Part shown: positions 12,601-24,060 of the stretch, piece by piece
How the letters are laid out: the number at the start of each line of letters is the position of its first letter
Numbering within the stretch: the stretch's first letter is position 1
From: Diphasiastrum complanatum
Lineage: Eukaryota; Streptophyta; Lycopodiopsida; Lycopodiales; Lycopodiaceae
Direction: 5' to 3'
Assembly: GCA_029204225.1 (NCBI GenBank)
Contig: CM055103.1
Coordinates: 39,736,125-39,800,124, forward strand
DNA: 64,000 nucleotides
Translations under genes and position numbers: made by a program
Notes under the pieces: generated by a model
Seen by the model: the letters and a program-made list of their open reading frames with translations, nothing else
Database searches by the model: none
Told to the model about the DNA's origin: nothing

Positions 12601-15249
12601 ATGACATCCAATGGTGGAATCATGTTGGAAGCTAAAGAGAGGTTAAACTCTACAAACTATTCAACTTGGAAAGTGAGGATGGAGTCTTTACTAGAGTTGA
12701 ATGAGCTAATGGATATAGTTGTGGGAATTGAAGAAAGACCTCTAATTCTTCAAGAGCAACTAAATTTTGATAGAAGGGCTAAAAGAGCCTTACATATCAT
12801 AAAGATGAATGTTACCAATGAACTTCTTAAAGAAGTTGGTAAATGTACTTCTTCAAGTGAAGCATGGAATGCTTTGAAGAAGATCTATGAGTCCAAATCC
12901 ACATCTAGGGTTCTCACCCTAAGAAGGCAAATCTTCCAAAGTTGTCAAAGAGAGGGAGAGAGTGCACATTCATTTGTCTTGAAGGTTAAATCCTTGAATG
13001 ATGATCTAGCATGCATAGATGAAAGCATAAAGGATGGGGAACTAGTTCAAGTCATGTTGAATGGTTTGCTTGATGAACATTCTAACCTTGTACAATGCTT
13101 TGCTATACAAAAGTCCTTGCCAAGTGTCAATGACTTGCAAGAGATCTTGGTGGCTGAAGAGCATAGGTTGCAAGCCAAAGGTGGTGGTGCATCAACACAA
13201 GGTGGAGATGAAGAAGCTCTTTTCACAAAGGGCAAGTTCAAAGGCAAGTGGTCCAAGCAAGGTAGTTTGGAGCATGGAAAGCATTCTTCTTCTTTGCAAA
13301 GTAGGAAGCAAGATAAGTCCAAGTTCAAATGTTTTTATTGTGGAGTGAAAGGACATTTTGCAAATGAATGCCATAAGAAACAAAATGCTAGATCTAGGTT
13401 GAGATCTAATGTACTTCTTGGAGATGATAATTGTTGTGCTAACTTGGCAAGCTTTGGTGAATCTATGGTCAATTTTTTGGATCCATTGGATCTTGAAGAT
13501 GGACTAGTGCTACCTACTAGTCAAATGGAGTCATGTGGAGCTAAATTAGCATCATGTTTGTACTCTTCTACTCATGGACTTCCAAGGCTTGTTGGTTCTT
13601 CAATGGTGCTAGATGGCAAGTGCAAAAATGGAAAAGGTAAGGAAGGAGCTAACTTCATCAATGGAGTTGATGAAGATTCTTCTTTGGAAGTGATTGTTGC
13701 TAATGACTTGTTTGTTCATATGGAAAAAGATAAAGATGCTAAGTGTCATTCTTTGCAAGAAGATGGTTGTTCTTCTAATTCTTTTCATATTGATGTATGT
13801 AATCATGTGGGAAAAGATGATGGTGCTTTGAGCATGCTTGAAGGAAATGGTTCTTTTACATCTTTTTGTGATAAAGTCATTTGTGCAACAAGTGGTGTCA
13901 CATTTCTTCATAAAAAGAGTAGATCAAAGGTTTCTATCATGAGACTTGGTGAGGGAGATCACAAGTCAAAAGGAAGAGAAGTATGTGAAGTGTTCAAAGT
14001 AGGATGTACTTTGAATGATGTTTTTATGAACGATAGTGAGGAAGAATCATTATCATATGACTCATTACCTAAATCATTGAGTAGAAGTTCATGTTTGAAA
14101 AGAGAGAGTACTTCAATCACTCTTATGTTGAAGGTACTAAGGATTCTTTTCTTGGCTTCTAATATTCAAGAGTCTTCTACTTCTTATGGTGCAACTATCA
14201 AGAGGGAGGTTTCTAACTTTTGTGGTGCTAGCATTAAGAGGGAGTCTTGTGAAGGAAAGGGCAATGGAAGAGTGGTTCTTGGGAAGATCCAAAGCATGGA
14301 TCTAACATCTCTTCATCAACTCAAAGCATTCTATGATTGTGGTGGATTGTTCATTCATGGTCAAGATGGCAAAAGGTTGGTTGAAGAAGACTACATGGAG
14401 CAACTCAAGTGGCAACTTCTTCAAGGCAAGGGAGATATCATTGGTGAGCTTATTGAGGTTTGTTATGAACTCAAGAGGGCTGTTTTGATTAGGTTTGATA
14501 CTCATCTTCACCTACTCTACTTCATGTTAAATGGAAATGTTGGAATCTATCTTTTGGTTTATGATGGTGGCATTGTTTTCACTAACTATAGTGAAGGGTC
14601 AAATTTGAGCATTGATGAGATCTTGTGGGATCTTAATCATGTGTTTGAGAGGGAGTATCTTCAGAGTTTCAGATCTGAAGATGTTCACATATGCAAGATC
14701 TTTGATGTCTTATTGGAAGATCAAGAGGTTGATCTTGGATTGCTTCATCAACACCAAGAGACAAGTGGCAATTCGAAGCTAGTGAAAAGCATCAAAGAAG
14801 AGACAAATGGTCAAGGCATTTTGGATCTGTTTTTACAGGTTCTTGAAGGTTCAAGATCAAGCGTTGTGTGCAAATCTTGTGGAGGTACTTCAAGTATTTC
14901 AAGTTCAGGTTTTGGTCATTCAAATGGAGTAGGGAACACATCTTTTTGGCATTCATTCACTCAAAGGCTTTCATGGATTGAAGATCTACAAAGGCAAGAG
15001 AAACCAGAGATGGATACATGGAGGAATTCATTAATTGAGATTCTATGTTCTTTTACATGTACCATTTTTATGATTCTATGTAAAATTGATGTAAGAAATA
15101 GTGAAGCATCCTATATGGACACTATTATCTATATCAATTATGTTGTGTCCTATTTTGTACATATTAGGATCCTTGAGAAGAGATCTATTCTGATGATGGA
15201 GATCATTCTTAAGTTGGAACAAAGTAGTGTTGTAAAACTAGCAAGTTAA
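12601..15249 (+). CDS. Gag-derived protein with a long novel C-terminal region
   Basis: The frame is open from 12535, but I chose the ATG at 12601 (882 residues) because related gags in the window begin M-T-S or M-A-S there. Residues 1 to about 260 are a typical Copia gag: LNSTNYSTWKVRME, LHIIKMNV, EAWNALKKIYES, SRVLTLRRQIF, then a CCHC zinc knuckle with Cys244, Cys247, His252 and Cys257. The remaining roughly 620 residues lack the protease DSG motif and any pol motif. They are rich in Ser, Gly, Cys and acidic residues, and end in a hydrophobic stretch followed by KIDVRNSEAS, which recurs in other elements here. The stop lies 13 bp before the 3' LTR. Gag packages the RNA into particles; the tail's role is unknown. 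The unbroken frame suggests selection or very recent origin. Confidence 0.85.
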   Translation: MTSNGGIMLEAKERLNSTNYSTWKVRMESLLELNELMDIVVGIEERPLILQEQLNFDRRAKRALHIIKMNVTNELLKEVGKCTSSSEAWNALKKIYESKSTSRVLTLRRQIFQSCQREGESAHSFVLKVKSLNDDLACIDESIKDGELVQVMLNGLLDEHSNLVQCFAIQKSLPSVNDLQEILVAEEHRLQAKGGGASTQGGDEEALFTKGKFKGKWSKQGSLEHGKHSSSLQSRKQDKSKFKCFYCGVKGHFANECHKKQNARSRLRSNVLLGDDNCCANLASFGESMVNFLDPLDLEDGLVLPTSQMESCGAKLASCLYSSTHGLPRLVGSSMVLDGKCKNGKGKEGANFINGVDEDSSLEVIVANDLFVHMEKDKDAKCHSLQEDGCSSNSFHIDVCNHVGKDDGALSMLEGNGSFTSFCDKVICATSGVTFLHKKSRSKVSIMRLGEGDHKSKGREVCEVFKVGCTLNDVFMNDSEEESLSYDSLPKSLSRSSCLKRESTSITLMLKVLRILFLASNIQESSTSYGATIKREVSNFCGASIKRESCEGKGNGRVVLGKIQSMDLTSLHQLKAFYDCGGLFIHGQDGKRLVEEDYMEQLKWQLLQGKGDIIGELIEVCYELKRAVLIRFDTHLHLLYFMLNGNVGIYLLVYDGGIVFTNYSEGSNLSIDEILWDLNHVFEREYLQSFRSEDVHICKIFDVLLEDQEVDLGLLHQHQETSGNSKLVKSIKEETNGQGILDLFLQVLEGSRSSVVCKSCGGTSSISSSGFGHSNGVGNTSFWHSFTQRLSWIEDLQRQEKPEMDTWRNSLIEILCSFTCTIFMILCKIDVRNSEASYMDTIIYINYVVSYFVHIRILEKRSILMMEIILKLEQSSVVKLAS

Positions 15250-15262
15250 GTTGAAGAGGGAG

Positions 15263-15909
15263 TGTGAAAATTGTCAACATTTCCTTGTCTAGTTTTAGGC
15301 CAAAATTGCTAAAAATGGCACATAGTTTAGGATCTGACTTTTCACACGTGTGAAACAGGTCTAGATATTTTTAGTAAGTGTATTTTTTCAGTATGAAGAA
15401 GTGTCAAACTTCAAGACCTTCGAAATGAGTCCATTTTCATGTATTTTGGACATATATGCCAATTTTACCTATATAGGGCATATTTTAGGTAAGGAGGGTC
15501 TAGAGAGAGGAGAGAGAGTCATCTCTCTCAGCTATATATAGCAGGTATGCCGTGGAGAAACAGGTTGGAGCAGATCCATTGTATTCATTTGCTTAATGAG
15601 AGATTTTTCTATTGGGTTCTCCTTCCATTGTTGGCATTGTGTAGTGATTGAGTTCAAGCTTTGTGTGTATGATCTTAGGTGCTTTCCAAAAGTGATAGGC
15701 TGATGTATTATGGACTGTATAATGCTATTTTGGGCCGCACTTGATGTTTATGGAAGTTTCCATTTGTGATAAATGCTTTTTGATCAAGTTCTTTGCATTC
15801 TAGGTAGCATAGAATGTGTTGCCAATTCCTAGCTTATGTAGTTTGGAGTGCAAGCATTCAAGCCAATGATCTTGGAGTTTAGATCCACTTAGGATCTGTA
15901 TTTTTCACA
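15263..15909 (+). repeat. 3' LTR
   Basis: 647 bp, same sequence by eye as 10780-11426, with the palindrome at 15340-15355 and the TATA box near 15533-15540. It is followed by the target duplication GATCC. Confidence 0.92.
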
Positions 15910-15914
15910 GATCC

Positions 15915-18699
15915 TTGGAAATAGTTTGATGCTTTGGTCTTCATCATTGTAGGTGTCATTCAATAGGAGAAACTTTCACATCATATGAGAGCCTGAGTTT
16001 TCTTGAATCCAAATTCACTTGAAGTATTTCATATAGGCGTATGCACGAAATCAAGATTTGGATGAAGCTAGATCAAGTTTGCTCAAGCTTTCATCAAGAA
16101 AGTCCAAAATAGCAAGTTTTGGACTTGCTTGTAACATTTGATTTTGATCCCACCACCTAAAGGGACCTTAAGATCCATTCATTTTCTATTTTTGTATATT
16201 TTTTGAAGTTTTTTTGGTATATCTTTCAAGTTTGTGACAGGATAGTAGGGGCAACATTTTTATCGGAGCCAAATCAATTCATGTTCTCACTAATTTTCAA
16301 TTTTAGTGCATAGATCTTGATGTATAATGTATGGTGATGGTAAAAATGAACAAACAAACTATTAATGACTATCTTTTGAAGCTATTTAAGGCTCAGATTG
16401 GTTAGCAGGTCACGAAGAACTTAAAATTCTCATATAACTAAGTTCGACCTACTTTGACTAGATTGGTCTTTTTTTTTTTTTACATAGAGTCAAACATATT
16501 TGGGTTCACTATGCCATATGTTTTGATAAATATGAAGTATCTTCCAAATTACATGTGGATTGATTTTCATCCTTTATTATGGCATTAACATCAGAGATTC
16601 ATCAGAGTAGTGATAGTGCTTGGGTGCAGTACATGTATTTCTCTTGTAGTAGCAACCTTGAGTAGGCCATTTGCCACCAAGTAGTCATGTATGTTTTTTA
16701 TCCTTGTTTTGTATTGAAATAAGTCTTTGAGAAGAAAAGATGGTGATTCATAACACCACATTTGATTGCATTTTAGCCATATTTAGTTTATCTTGTTTTG
16801 TGGACAATTTCTACTTAAACCATTTATCATGTCAAGAAGTACTAGCCTAGCCTTGGAGAGTCATGATAGGTTACCAATTTTAGTCACATGCATTGTAATT
16901 GGCAAGATGGCCATGTAAATAGATGCCACATGTGCCAAATAGCATAGGATGCTTTCCCAAGACTTCATTCCTCATATTACATTGTGATAGCATCTTTGAA
17001 TTGATGCCAAAGTGTGCTTAGATAAGCTAGAGAAATTCTAGGAGCTAAAAATAGCATGTTTAACATTGTTTTTGGATCTTGAGATCTTGACCCCATATTA
17101 GGGTGGGTCTAATGACCTATTAGGTTAGATGTTAGGGTTAGGTATGACAAGTACAGAGATGCCCTAAAGTGTTCAGATCCAAGCTTGAAATGTATAAATT
17201 TATGATGGGATCTCCATCCAAATATGATAAAAAAAAGAGTTTTTCCACTTCTATCATCATTGTCTTTTGGTGGCGAGTTCTAGCTATTGGATGTGAGTGT
17301 TTTTAAGCATTACTTACTTGGTTTGGAAGTTACTGAAGCTGTTTATAGGTCTAAGAAGCTTGCTGCACTTTACTTTAGTCCATTTGATCAAATCTATGTG
17401 CCCTATGTGGAGTTAAATGCCAAATTTGCTAGTTTTGGTAATAGTCTTGATTCTAGCTTATAGTTTGGATCTAGATCTTTAATTTGTGCATCCTCCATCA
17501 CTTTTAGGATCGATTGGGATTCATTTTGCTGTAAACTTTTGTTAGGGATGTCGTCCTAAAATACAAGATTGGTTTAATCCAAATGTACTTTTAACAAACG
17601 GGGCAAACGTATTGTTATACATAAAAATCCGGGATTTATCTATTGAAGAACATATATTGTTTGAACGGATGGTGCAACAAAAGTTCTTAGAAATTGAACA
17701 TGAGTGTTTAGGAAATTTGGGAGACCATTACTTTGAATGTATGGCTTTGTGTCACCGTGCGTTACAAACGAGTATGTAAAATACAATGTCATATAAATTT
17801 TAAACATGTTCAAAAATGTGTGTTGCTTTGCAAAAATATTGGTTATAAGTTTTTTTGTTCTCAACAGTAATCGATACTTGTGATTTTAAAACACTACGTG
17901 TTCCGAATATTATTTTTTAAATAAAAGACTAATTGTATTCACATCAAAAAACATAGGCAATTGTTTAAAATATGTTCTAGTTAAATAGAAAATGTTCACT
18001 TGTTGTCATAAAGAAACAAACAAACATTCAAAATGTTATTTGTTTCGGTCAAAGTTAAAAAGTATGTTATCATATATTCCAAAACGGTAGCGATTTCTTC
18101 ACTTACAATTATTATATTCAAAATTTGTAGCTTTCATAACTGGTATTTCGATAACCAGAATATTAAGTACCTGTGTGACTTTGTACATTAGCAATACCTC
18201 CATAATAACTTGATGTACGGACATAGTAGAAAGAATTATGCCAAGTACAATACTTACTTTTACACGTTTAAGATTTTTACTATCATGTTCAAATACATGT
18301 CATAGTGCTTGTTGAATACATCATATTTCTTGTTTTAATATTGAATATTGTATTAAGCCCAATATGGTCAATCATCACATGTTATTACTTTTTTTACGCA
18401 TTTTTCTAACTACATTATATTATTTCCTTTACGTATTTTGATCTTTACCATGTGTCCACCTAATCTTTATCATGTGCCCACCTAGTTTCCAAACAAATTC
18501 ATGATACCCTCTAGTGGAGAGAATTAGCTCATTCTTTCGAACAAAAAACCAAGGATGTCTTGTTTATGTTCACATTTTTTTTTATTATTACCATTTATAT
18601 TCTACAAAAACAAAAAACAAGTTTTATTTGATATTACTTTGTACATGTATAATTTAAAAATGGTGCACATGTAACGGTTCGTATAATTAAACTCAGCTG
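15915..18699. other. No recognised gene; one diverged LTR fragment (about 16828-17260)
   Basis: 16828-17260 resembles the LTR at 49660-50339: both share GTGCCAAATAGCATAGGAT, a following block with GCTTAGAT and ACC-rich words, and the same order. The rest, including AT-rich 17530-18690, has no coding signal I can support. Confidence 0.5.
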
Positions 18700-19389
18700 T
18701 GTGAAAAATTGCCTACATTGGCAAATCTAGCCATGTAGAATATTGTAAATTTTGTCAATATTGTTTGCTGGTTACTTGAATGGCCAAAGTGCCACTTGTA
18801 CATACACACCTAAAGTAGGTTATCACGAGTCAAGAGGAGTGGTTGTGTCCATTTGTTAGTGATTCCTACTTTGTAGGATCTAGACCATGATTTATGATGA
18901 GATTTGTACGTACCATGCACCTACCAAGCATGACTCTTGGATCTAGGCTAGGGTTTTCACAGTAGGGCAAGAAAATGGAGTCTACTTCCTTATCACATGC
19001 TGGATTTTCACCTAACTTAGCAAAGGAAGTGTGTTCTACTATGTATTTCCATTCTCCATAGTGAGAAGAGAGAAACTTTTTGGAGCCTCAAGGAGAAACT
19101 CGAGTTTCCTCTCATTGTATGGTGATTACTCTTGATTTCCAATGAAACCAAGCTTTGGCACTTTGTAAACACTATCTACAGGCCATACTACAGCCTTATT
19201 TCCATACGTGTGGAGTTGGATTACACTAATTAATCAATGCTTTGATTGTCTCTACTTGTTTACTATCAAGCTGCTAAACTAGATCTTGTTTTCTGATGAC
19301 TAGTTTCTGATAGATTGTTTAACAAGCATACAATCACCTTAGGATCATTCAAAGACCCATTTATGGGCCTTAGTACTGTACTTTTCACA
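18700..19389 (+). repeat. Copia LTR (690 bp), 5' LTR of a truncated element
   Basis: It starts TGTGAAAAATTG and ends TTTTCACA, followed directly by TGGTATCAGAGCC (19390-19402), the tRNA-Met primer site. There is no matching 3' LTR in the window. Confidence 0.82.
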
Positions 19390-20370
19390 TGGTATCAGAG
19401 CCAAGTACAAGGCCATTGATCAGTGTTTGAATCTAATCCAGTTTTAGCAAGTTTTGGTGCAAAAAGCTAGTATTGGAAGGGCGAGCTGGTATCCAGGTTT
19501 TGGTGAGGGAATTTGATCCCAAACTTTGTCAGGATCAAAATCCATACTGTTCACATGTGTGGGCATCTCTTAACCAGCATTTAATAACCCATATTCATTG
19601 GATCATAGAAAATTCATCTGGTGTCAGTTTGATGTAATTTGTGGTGCAAATCCTAGGATAAGCTACCAAGATCACTTGCCATTGATTAGTTTTGAATTTG
19701 TTTCATGAAAACTAATTAATCTAGGCTGATTTGAGACCTTTTTAAAGTGGAAACCAGGTCTTGAAAGTACAAAGTGAATGAGAGAGATAGAGTCAGTTTT
19801 TGTCCAAGAATAGCCAAGATTGGCAAGATTTGCTTGAGAGTAGTTTTCATCTCATCTTATCTTCATTCCAGCTTTGTGAGAGAGTGATTGAACTGTGATT
19901 ACAAATCCATCTGTTGGATTAGAAATCAACATTTGAGTGAAATACTGCAAGTTAGAAACCTTTCTGAGTTTCAGGTTCAAACAAATCTATATCTTGTGTG
20001 TAGAATCTTGCTAGTAAGATGGGATCAGTGGGAGCCTACCTTCTAGAAGCTAGTGAGAGGTTAAATTCTACCAATTATGCTATTTGAAAAGTGAGGATGG
20101 AGTCACTAATGGTGCTCCAGTATCTTTATGAGTTTCTAATAGATGATGAAGATGAACCCCTAGGTGCACAAGAATTAGTGAGATACAAGAAGAGGTCTAG
20201 GCTTGCACTTCACTGTATTAAGATGAATGTAAGCAATGATCTTTTAAGAGAAGTATCATCATGTAAGAGTGCTAAAGAGACTTGGGAATCTTTAAAATCT
20301 ATCTATGAGTCTAGTAACACGTCGAGGGTTCTCATGCTTAGGAATCAGATTCTACAACGCATGAAGAGAA
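19390..20370 (+). pseudogene. Leader and truncated Copia gag (plus strand)
   Basis: Gag starts with the ATG at 20019. It reads GAYLLEASERLNSTNYAI and then hits TGA at 20085-20087 where the family has Trp (NYSxWKVRME). The frame then continues normally through VRMESLM, LALHCIKMNV, SLKSIYES and LMLRNQI. At about 20370 it changes abruptly into a second gag lying in the opposite orientation. The zinc knuckle and everything after it are missing. With an early stop and no 3' half it is dead. Confidence 0.85.
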
Positions 20371-21093
20371 AGAGGTATCCTCCTCCTCTCCATCTTGGTC
20401 TTTAGCTTTGTCATTAGAGAAGTGATGGTGTTGCTTCTTACTCCTCTCTTTGTGCTTGGCAAATAGAACTTTGCCATCATCATGATTGAGTGATAGCTTG
20501 TCCATCCTCAAGATTTTGTACTCTTGTCTTGATTCTTCAGAAATAAGCACACTTTGAAGGGCCTCCAAACTTGGTAGCTCCTCCTTAATATCATAGGATT
20601 GGACAAGGTTGTCATATTCATCTCTCAAGCCATTGAGAATGACTTGGACTAGCTCACTTTGATTGATTGAGTCACCAATACATGCAAGCTCCCTATGAAT
20701 ATCCTTGACTCTCAAAACATAAATAGATGCACTCTCATCACTCTTTTGACTACTTTGGAATATTTGATTTCTAAGAGTGAGGAGCCTAGAGGTGTTCTTA
20801 GCCTCATAGATGGACTTGAGACAATCCCAAGCTTCCTTGGATGTAGAACAATCACCAATCTCCCTCAATATCTCATTAGAGACATTCATCTTAATGTAGT
20901 GGAGAGCCATCCTAGCTCTCTTCTTGTATTTTTGTACTTCTTGAAGGACTTGAGGCTCCTCCTCAATCCCAAGTACAATGTCCATCACATCTTGGAGTAT
21001 CAAGATGGACTCCATCCTCAACTTCCATATTGAATAATTGGAAGTAGACAATCTCTCACTTGGTTGCAACAAGTATGAACTCATTGAAGTCAT
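20371..21093 (-). pseudogene. Truncated Copia gag (minus strand)
   Basis: The start at 21093 gives M-T-S-M-S-S-Y-L-L, then QPSERLSTSNYSIWKLRME, MALHYIKMNVSNEIL, AWDCLKSIYEAKNTS and LACIGDSINQSELVQ, a well-kept Copia gag N-terminal domain. It ends in a charged EEED run where it joins the plus-strand gag at about 20370. The zinc knuckle is lost. Its leader (21094-21826), primer site and 5' LTR lie to the right. The close relative at 59278-60494 keeps the zinc knuckle and protease. Confidence 0.85.
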
Positions 21094-21826
21094 GTAAAGT
21101 GGAGATAAATAAAAGTGATGAACAAAAAATGTTGCTTCTCTCTCACTATAGGATCCAATAATGGTGTGCTACCATCTCCTATGCAAGATCTTGCAACAAA
21201 CTGTGAGATGATGCTCACTAGCTATCTCAATCTCTCCAAAACTAGATCTACTTCACATCAAATAATGGAGTATGGGAAAAGTTAGGATCAAACACTCTTA
21301 GCACGTGTGAAATACACTAAGAAACCAAATTTGACTCAAATACAATGATATTGCATGAAACAAAATGGCTAAGATCTCAAAACAGTGCGTAGATCACATA
21401 TAGATGAGATTGGTAAGCATTCAACTGTGATTTTGGATCAAACAAGAAATCTCTCCAAATGTGTCCACCCAGGTCTAGGTGCCCTACCTAACCCTCTTCA
21501 AAAGCTTATAACTTTTGATTGGCTCAACCAAATGGAATGAAACTGATTGCACCAGAAACTAGACAAAAATAGCTTCAAAACAAGCTATCTAGCAAGATTT
21601 TTGGATCAAACATGAAAGAGAACTCCCAAACTGAAATTGGATGTTCCTCACACGTGTCTGAGCACCTGATTCCATACAGTACCAGGTCAGACCCAATCAA
21701 TGTCCTTTTGATCTCTGATCCAAAATTGAACAAGATAGCTAGGAAAATGGGCCTTGACAATTTCTAGCTCAAGATTGATGAATAGTTTTCACTCAAATGG
21801 ATCAAAATGCATGGTAACCTTAGGTA

Positions 21827-21839
21827 GGCTCTGATACCA
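21827..21839 (-). other. Primer-binding site, initiator tRNA-Met (minus strand)
   Basis: Reverse complement of TGGTATCAGAGCC, directly adjoining the LTR that begins at 21840. Confidence 0.88.
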
Positions 21840-22659
21840 TGTTGAATTTCACACGTGTGGATTGTCCACTACATGTACTTGTGATCTCCTAAGGTGTGTA
21901 GATGCACCAAGATCAAGACTAGATTGAGATTCAAGATCTATCTTTGATTCTATGGCAAAAACACACTACTACATGCATTCAATCACTTCCAACTCTCACT
22001 CACATGTGTGGGAAGTGTTCCAAAAGTATTCTAAGTAAAAACAAGCTGCTCTCCTCGGGTAGAGAGAGAAAAACCATCATGAGCTCTCGGGTCGAGAGAG
22101 AAAGCTAGAAATTCAATGACACTCAAAATCCACTCAATCTCAAAATCAATTAATTTCAAAATGAGGAGTACAATGATACTAGTAGGTCCACGAGCTACCA
22201 CTATGCTTAACTATGATTGGACCACATTTTGCCACCTCTTAATCCTATTGGACCATTGATTCATGCACCTCTAAATTCTATTGGACTATATTCAAGCACA
22301 CCTCAATTTTCTAGTGGACCTCACAAGGTTCCACCTCTAAATCCTATTGGACCTCTTAAGCTTCATCAAACAAAAGCATGACACTTGTCTACACTCTAAT
22401 TGGCACAAGTTTGGCTCTATTTTGGCTCAGTAGTGGCATTACAAGTGGAAATGGATAATTTGCCATCTATGCCAAATTTGACCCTATCAACATCCTACAC
22501 CTAAATGCTTGACTATGAAATTCTATGAGACCCCTATATCAAACATTTTGATTTACTTTACAATTCTCCACACGTGGGAACATCCTCCACACATGTGAGA
22601 TTCACTTACAAACTTCTATCATAAAAAATACCAAGCTAGATTTTTGCCAATTTCTCACA
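21840..22659 (-). repeat. Copia 5' LTR, family G (820 bp)
   Basis: On the minus strand it runs from TGTGAGAAATTGG (22659) to AATTCAACA (21840), next to the primer site. It contains CACACGTGTG at 21850-21859, CACATGTGTG at 22001-22010 and two more related words near 22570-22597. ATTGG words at 22216, 22247, 22280, (22313, mutated) and 22346 form an array. Its outer end interrupts a Gypsy gag reading frame at 22660. Confidence 0.82.
22216..22350 (-). promoter_or_regulatory. CCAAT-box array, spacing 31-33-33-33 bp
   Basis: Five copies of (CC)TATTGGACC, which read GGTCCAAT on the element's own strand, begin at 22216, 22247, 22280, 22313 (AGTGG variant) and 22346. CCAAT boxes are bound by NF-Y factors in plants. 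The regular spacing is about three helical turns. A regulatory role is inferred. Confidence 0.55.
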
Positions 22660-22875
22660 ATCTTGTGCTGCGCCTGTTAAGGCCATGGGAAATAGCTTAA
22701 GTTTATCTTGAGGATAAATCTCACCATAGACCTCACAAGATTTAGCATAGATATGAAGAAATCTAACTGGATCTGTTAATCCATTATATTTGGGTAGATC
22801 CAATCGGGGTGCTCTTCTAACAATAATTGGATTGACCTCCTGTGGAGCAGCTCTAGGGGCAGCCATCTTTACCAA
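22660..22875 (-). pseudogene. Gypsy gag N-terminal fragment, interrupted by the Copia LTR
   Basis: From 22875 the minus strand reads M-V-K-M-A-A-P, then LDLPKYNGLTDPVRFLHIY and YPQDKLKLFPMALTGAAQDC, the start of a retrotransposon gag domain as in plant Ty3/Gypsy elements. The frame breaks at 22660 where the Copia LTR begins. The continuation was not found on the far side, because the Copia element lost its 3' half. The leader upstream (22960-23105) resembles 47710-47828. Confidence 0.7.
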
Positions 22876-23105
22876 TTTTAGATAAAATCGATAATGAGAT
22901 TGGATATAGATTTTTTCAAAAACTATCTCAGATTAGATCTGCTAGCTCTATTCTACTTTTCAAGAATCAGATTCTATATGATGAAAAACTACCCAAAATT
23001 CGATCAATCGATACTTCTAAAAAATGATAAATCTCTCAGAGTCCAATTCAGAATATATCAGATTTGATCCAAATTTTGACAGAGACTTGATCTAGAAAAT
23101 CAGCA

Positions 23106-23410
23106 CATTCAAGCCTAACATCTTTTATTCAAACATTATGAAGAATTTTTCAAGCATCACATTACATATTCCTGTCATTATTCTTGGTGACTTTAATATC
23201 GATATGCTATGTCAAAATGATTATTCAAATGAACTTTATAAATGTATGCAACAATTTGATTTTAGATTACAATTTCAAAATACAACAACTGTGTATAGAA
23301 GTTAACTAGACCACATCTAGACCAACAACCATAACTTCAAATGTTTCAAGATCAACATACGCATATTGGAGTGATCATTCTCCTGTTTTTTACATATTCC
23401 AAGTGATTTA
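23106..23410 (+). pseudogene. LINE-type endonuclease fragment
   Basis: In forward frames the sequence reads HIPVIILGDFNIDML, then FDFRLQFQNTTTVY, then a broken LDHI.TN block and, in another frame, SDHSPVFY. This order (GDFN, LDHI, SDH) is that of the apurinic-type endonuclease of non-LTR retrotransposons, where the Asp, Asn and His residues are catalytic. At least two stops and a frameshift are present, and no reverse transcriptase follows. Confidence 0.6.
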
Positions 23411-23513
23411 GTTCTAATTTATAATGACAATTGGCATGATTACTTGTTTTAAATATTTTTATTACCAAACAATGTACACATATAGGAATAACCATATTAT
23501 TATTATTATTATA

Positions 23514-23548
23514 ACACACACACACACAGACACACACACACACACACA
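23514..23548. repeat. (CA)n microsatellite
   Basis: Seventeen CA units with one interruption (CAGA). Confidence 0.9.
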
Positions 23549-23736
23549 ATTACTGTTACACTTCCTAATATCGTTACAAATTTCAATTTTATACATTAGA
23601 TTTTATTCCATGTTTACGCTTATAAAAAACAAACACATTATTGGTTGCTTACACATTATTGGTTTATTTAAAATAAGTAATGGATTCTTTGTGATGATTA
23701 TGCCCATTTTTGGACCTTTTTAAAAAGCTGAAGATG

Positions 23737-23840
23737 TCATGGGCTTTTAAAAAAAAATTGACAAAAGAGAGAACGCGCGTCAGTTTGCGTCAGTCTGCCA
23801 CATGGCAGTTTCTGACTGGTCCAAAAAAAGTCCACACAAT
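23737..23840 (-). repeat. Small DNA-transposon-like fragment related to 55507-55600
   Basis: Reverse-complemented, this reads TGGACTTTTTTTGGACCAG, then CTGCCATGTGGCAG and ACGCAAAC. The same order (TTTTTGGACTCTTTTT, then CTGCCACGTGGCAG and GCGCAAGC) is found at 55513-55560. It may be the edge of a MITE family; the ends are not defined. Confidence 0.4.
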
Positions 23841-24060
23841 AGGCTATATTCAAAGCTAGAATTGCCTTTCTTGAACTTTGAGATGTATAAATCTCAATAA
23901 AGCAAGATAGTGCATCAAGCAATGGAAGAGAAGCATAAGTGAAATTGTTGAAGTGGATACCACTTGAAAATTGCCTCTCCTTACCATAAACGATGACCAT
24001 AAGGACTTGGCTATCCATCTTGAAGATCCCCTTGAAATCATATGTTGAGGAGGCTCCTCC

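Larger units (their letters stand above)
10780..15909 (+). mobile_element. Complete non-autonomous Copia-type LTR retrotransposon (gag only)
   Basis: Two LTRs of 647 bp (10780-11426 and 15263-15909) start with TGTGAAAATTG and end with TTTTTCACA; read side by side they appear identical. The element is flanked by a 5-bp target duplication GATCC (10775-10779 and 15910-15914). The primer-binding site TGGTATCAGAGC starts at 11427, directly after the 5' LTR. A purine-rich tract (15250-15262) precedes the 3' LTR. The interior is only 3.8 kb and encodes a gag-derived protein without protease, integrase, RT or RNase H. Identical LTRs imply very recent insertion, so an autonomous partner must have supplied pol in trans. 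Confidence 0.93.

Noticed and set aside
18695-22664. Two outward LTRs considered as one insertion with a target duplication
   Set aside because: The 5-bp flanks AGCTG and ATCTT differ and the two LTRs are of different families.
23514-23548. CA repeat considered as part of a regulatory region
   Set aside because: It lies in decayed sequence with no gene nearby; treated as a plain microsatellite.
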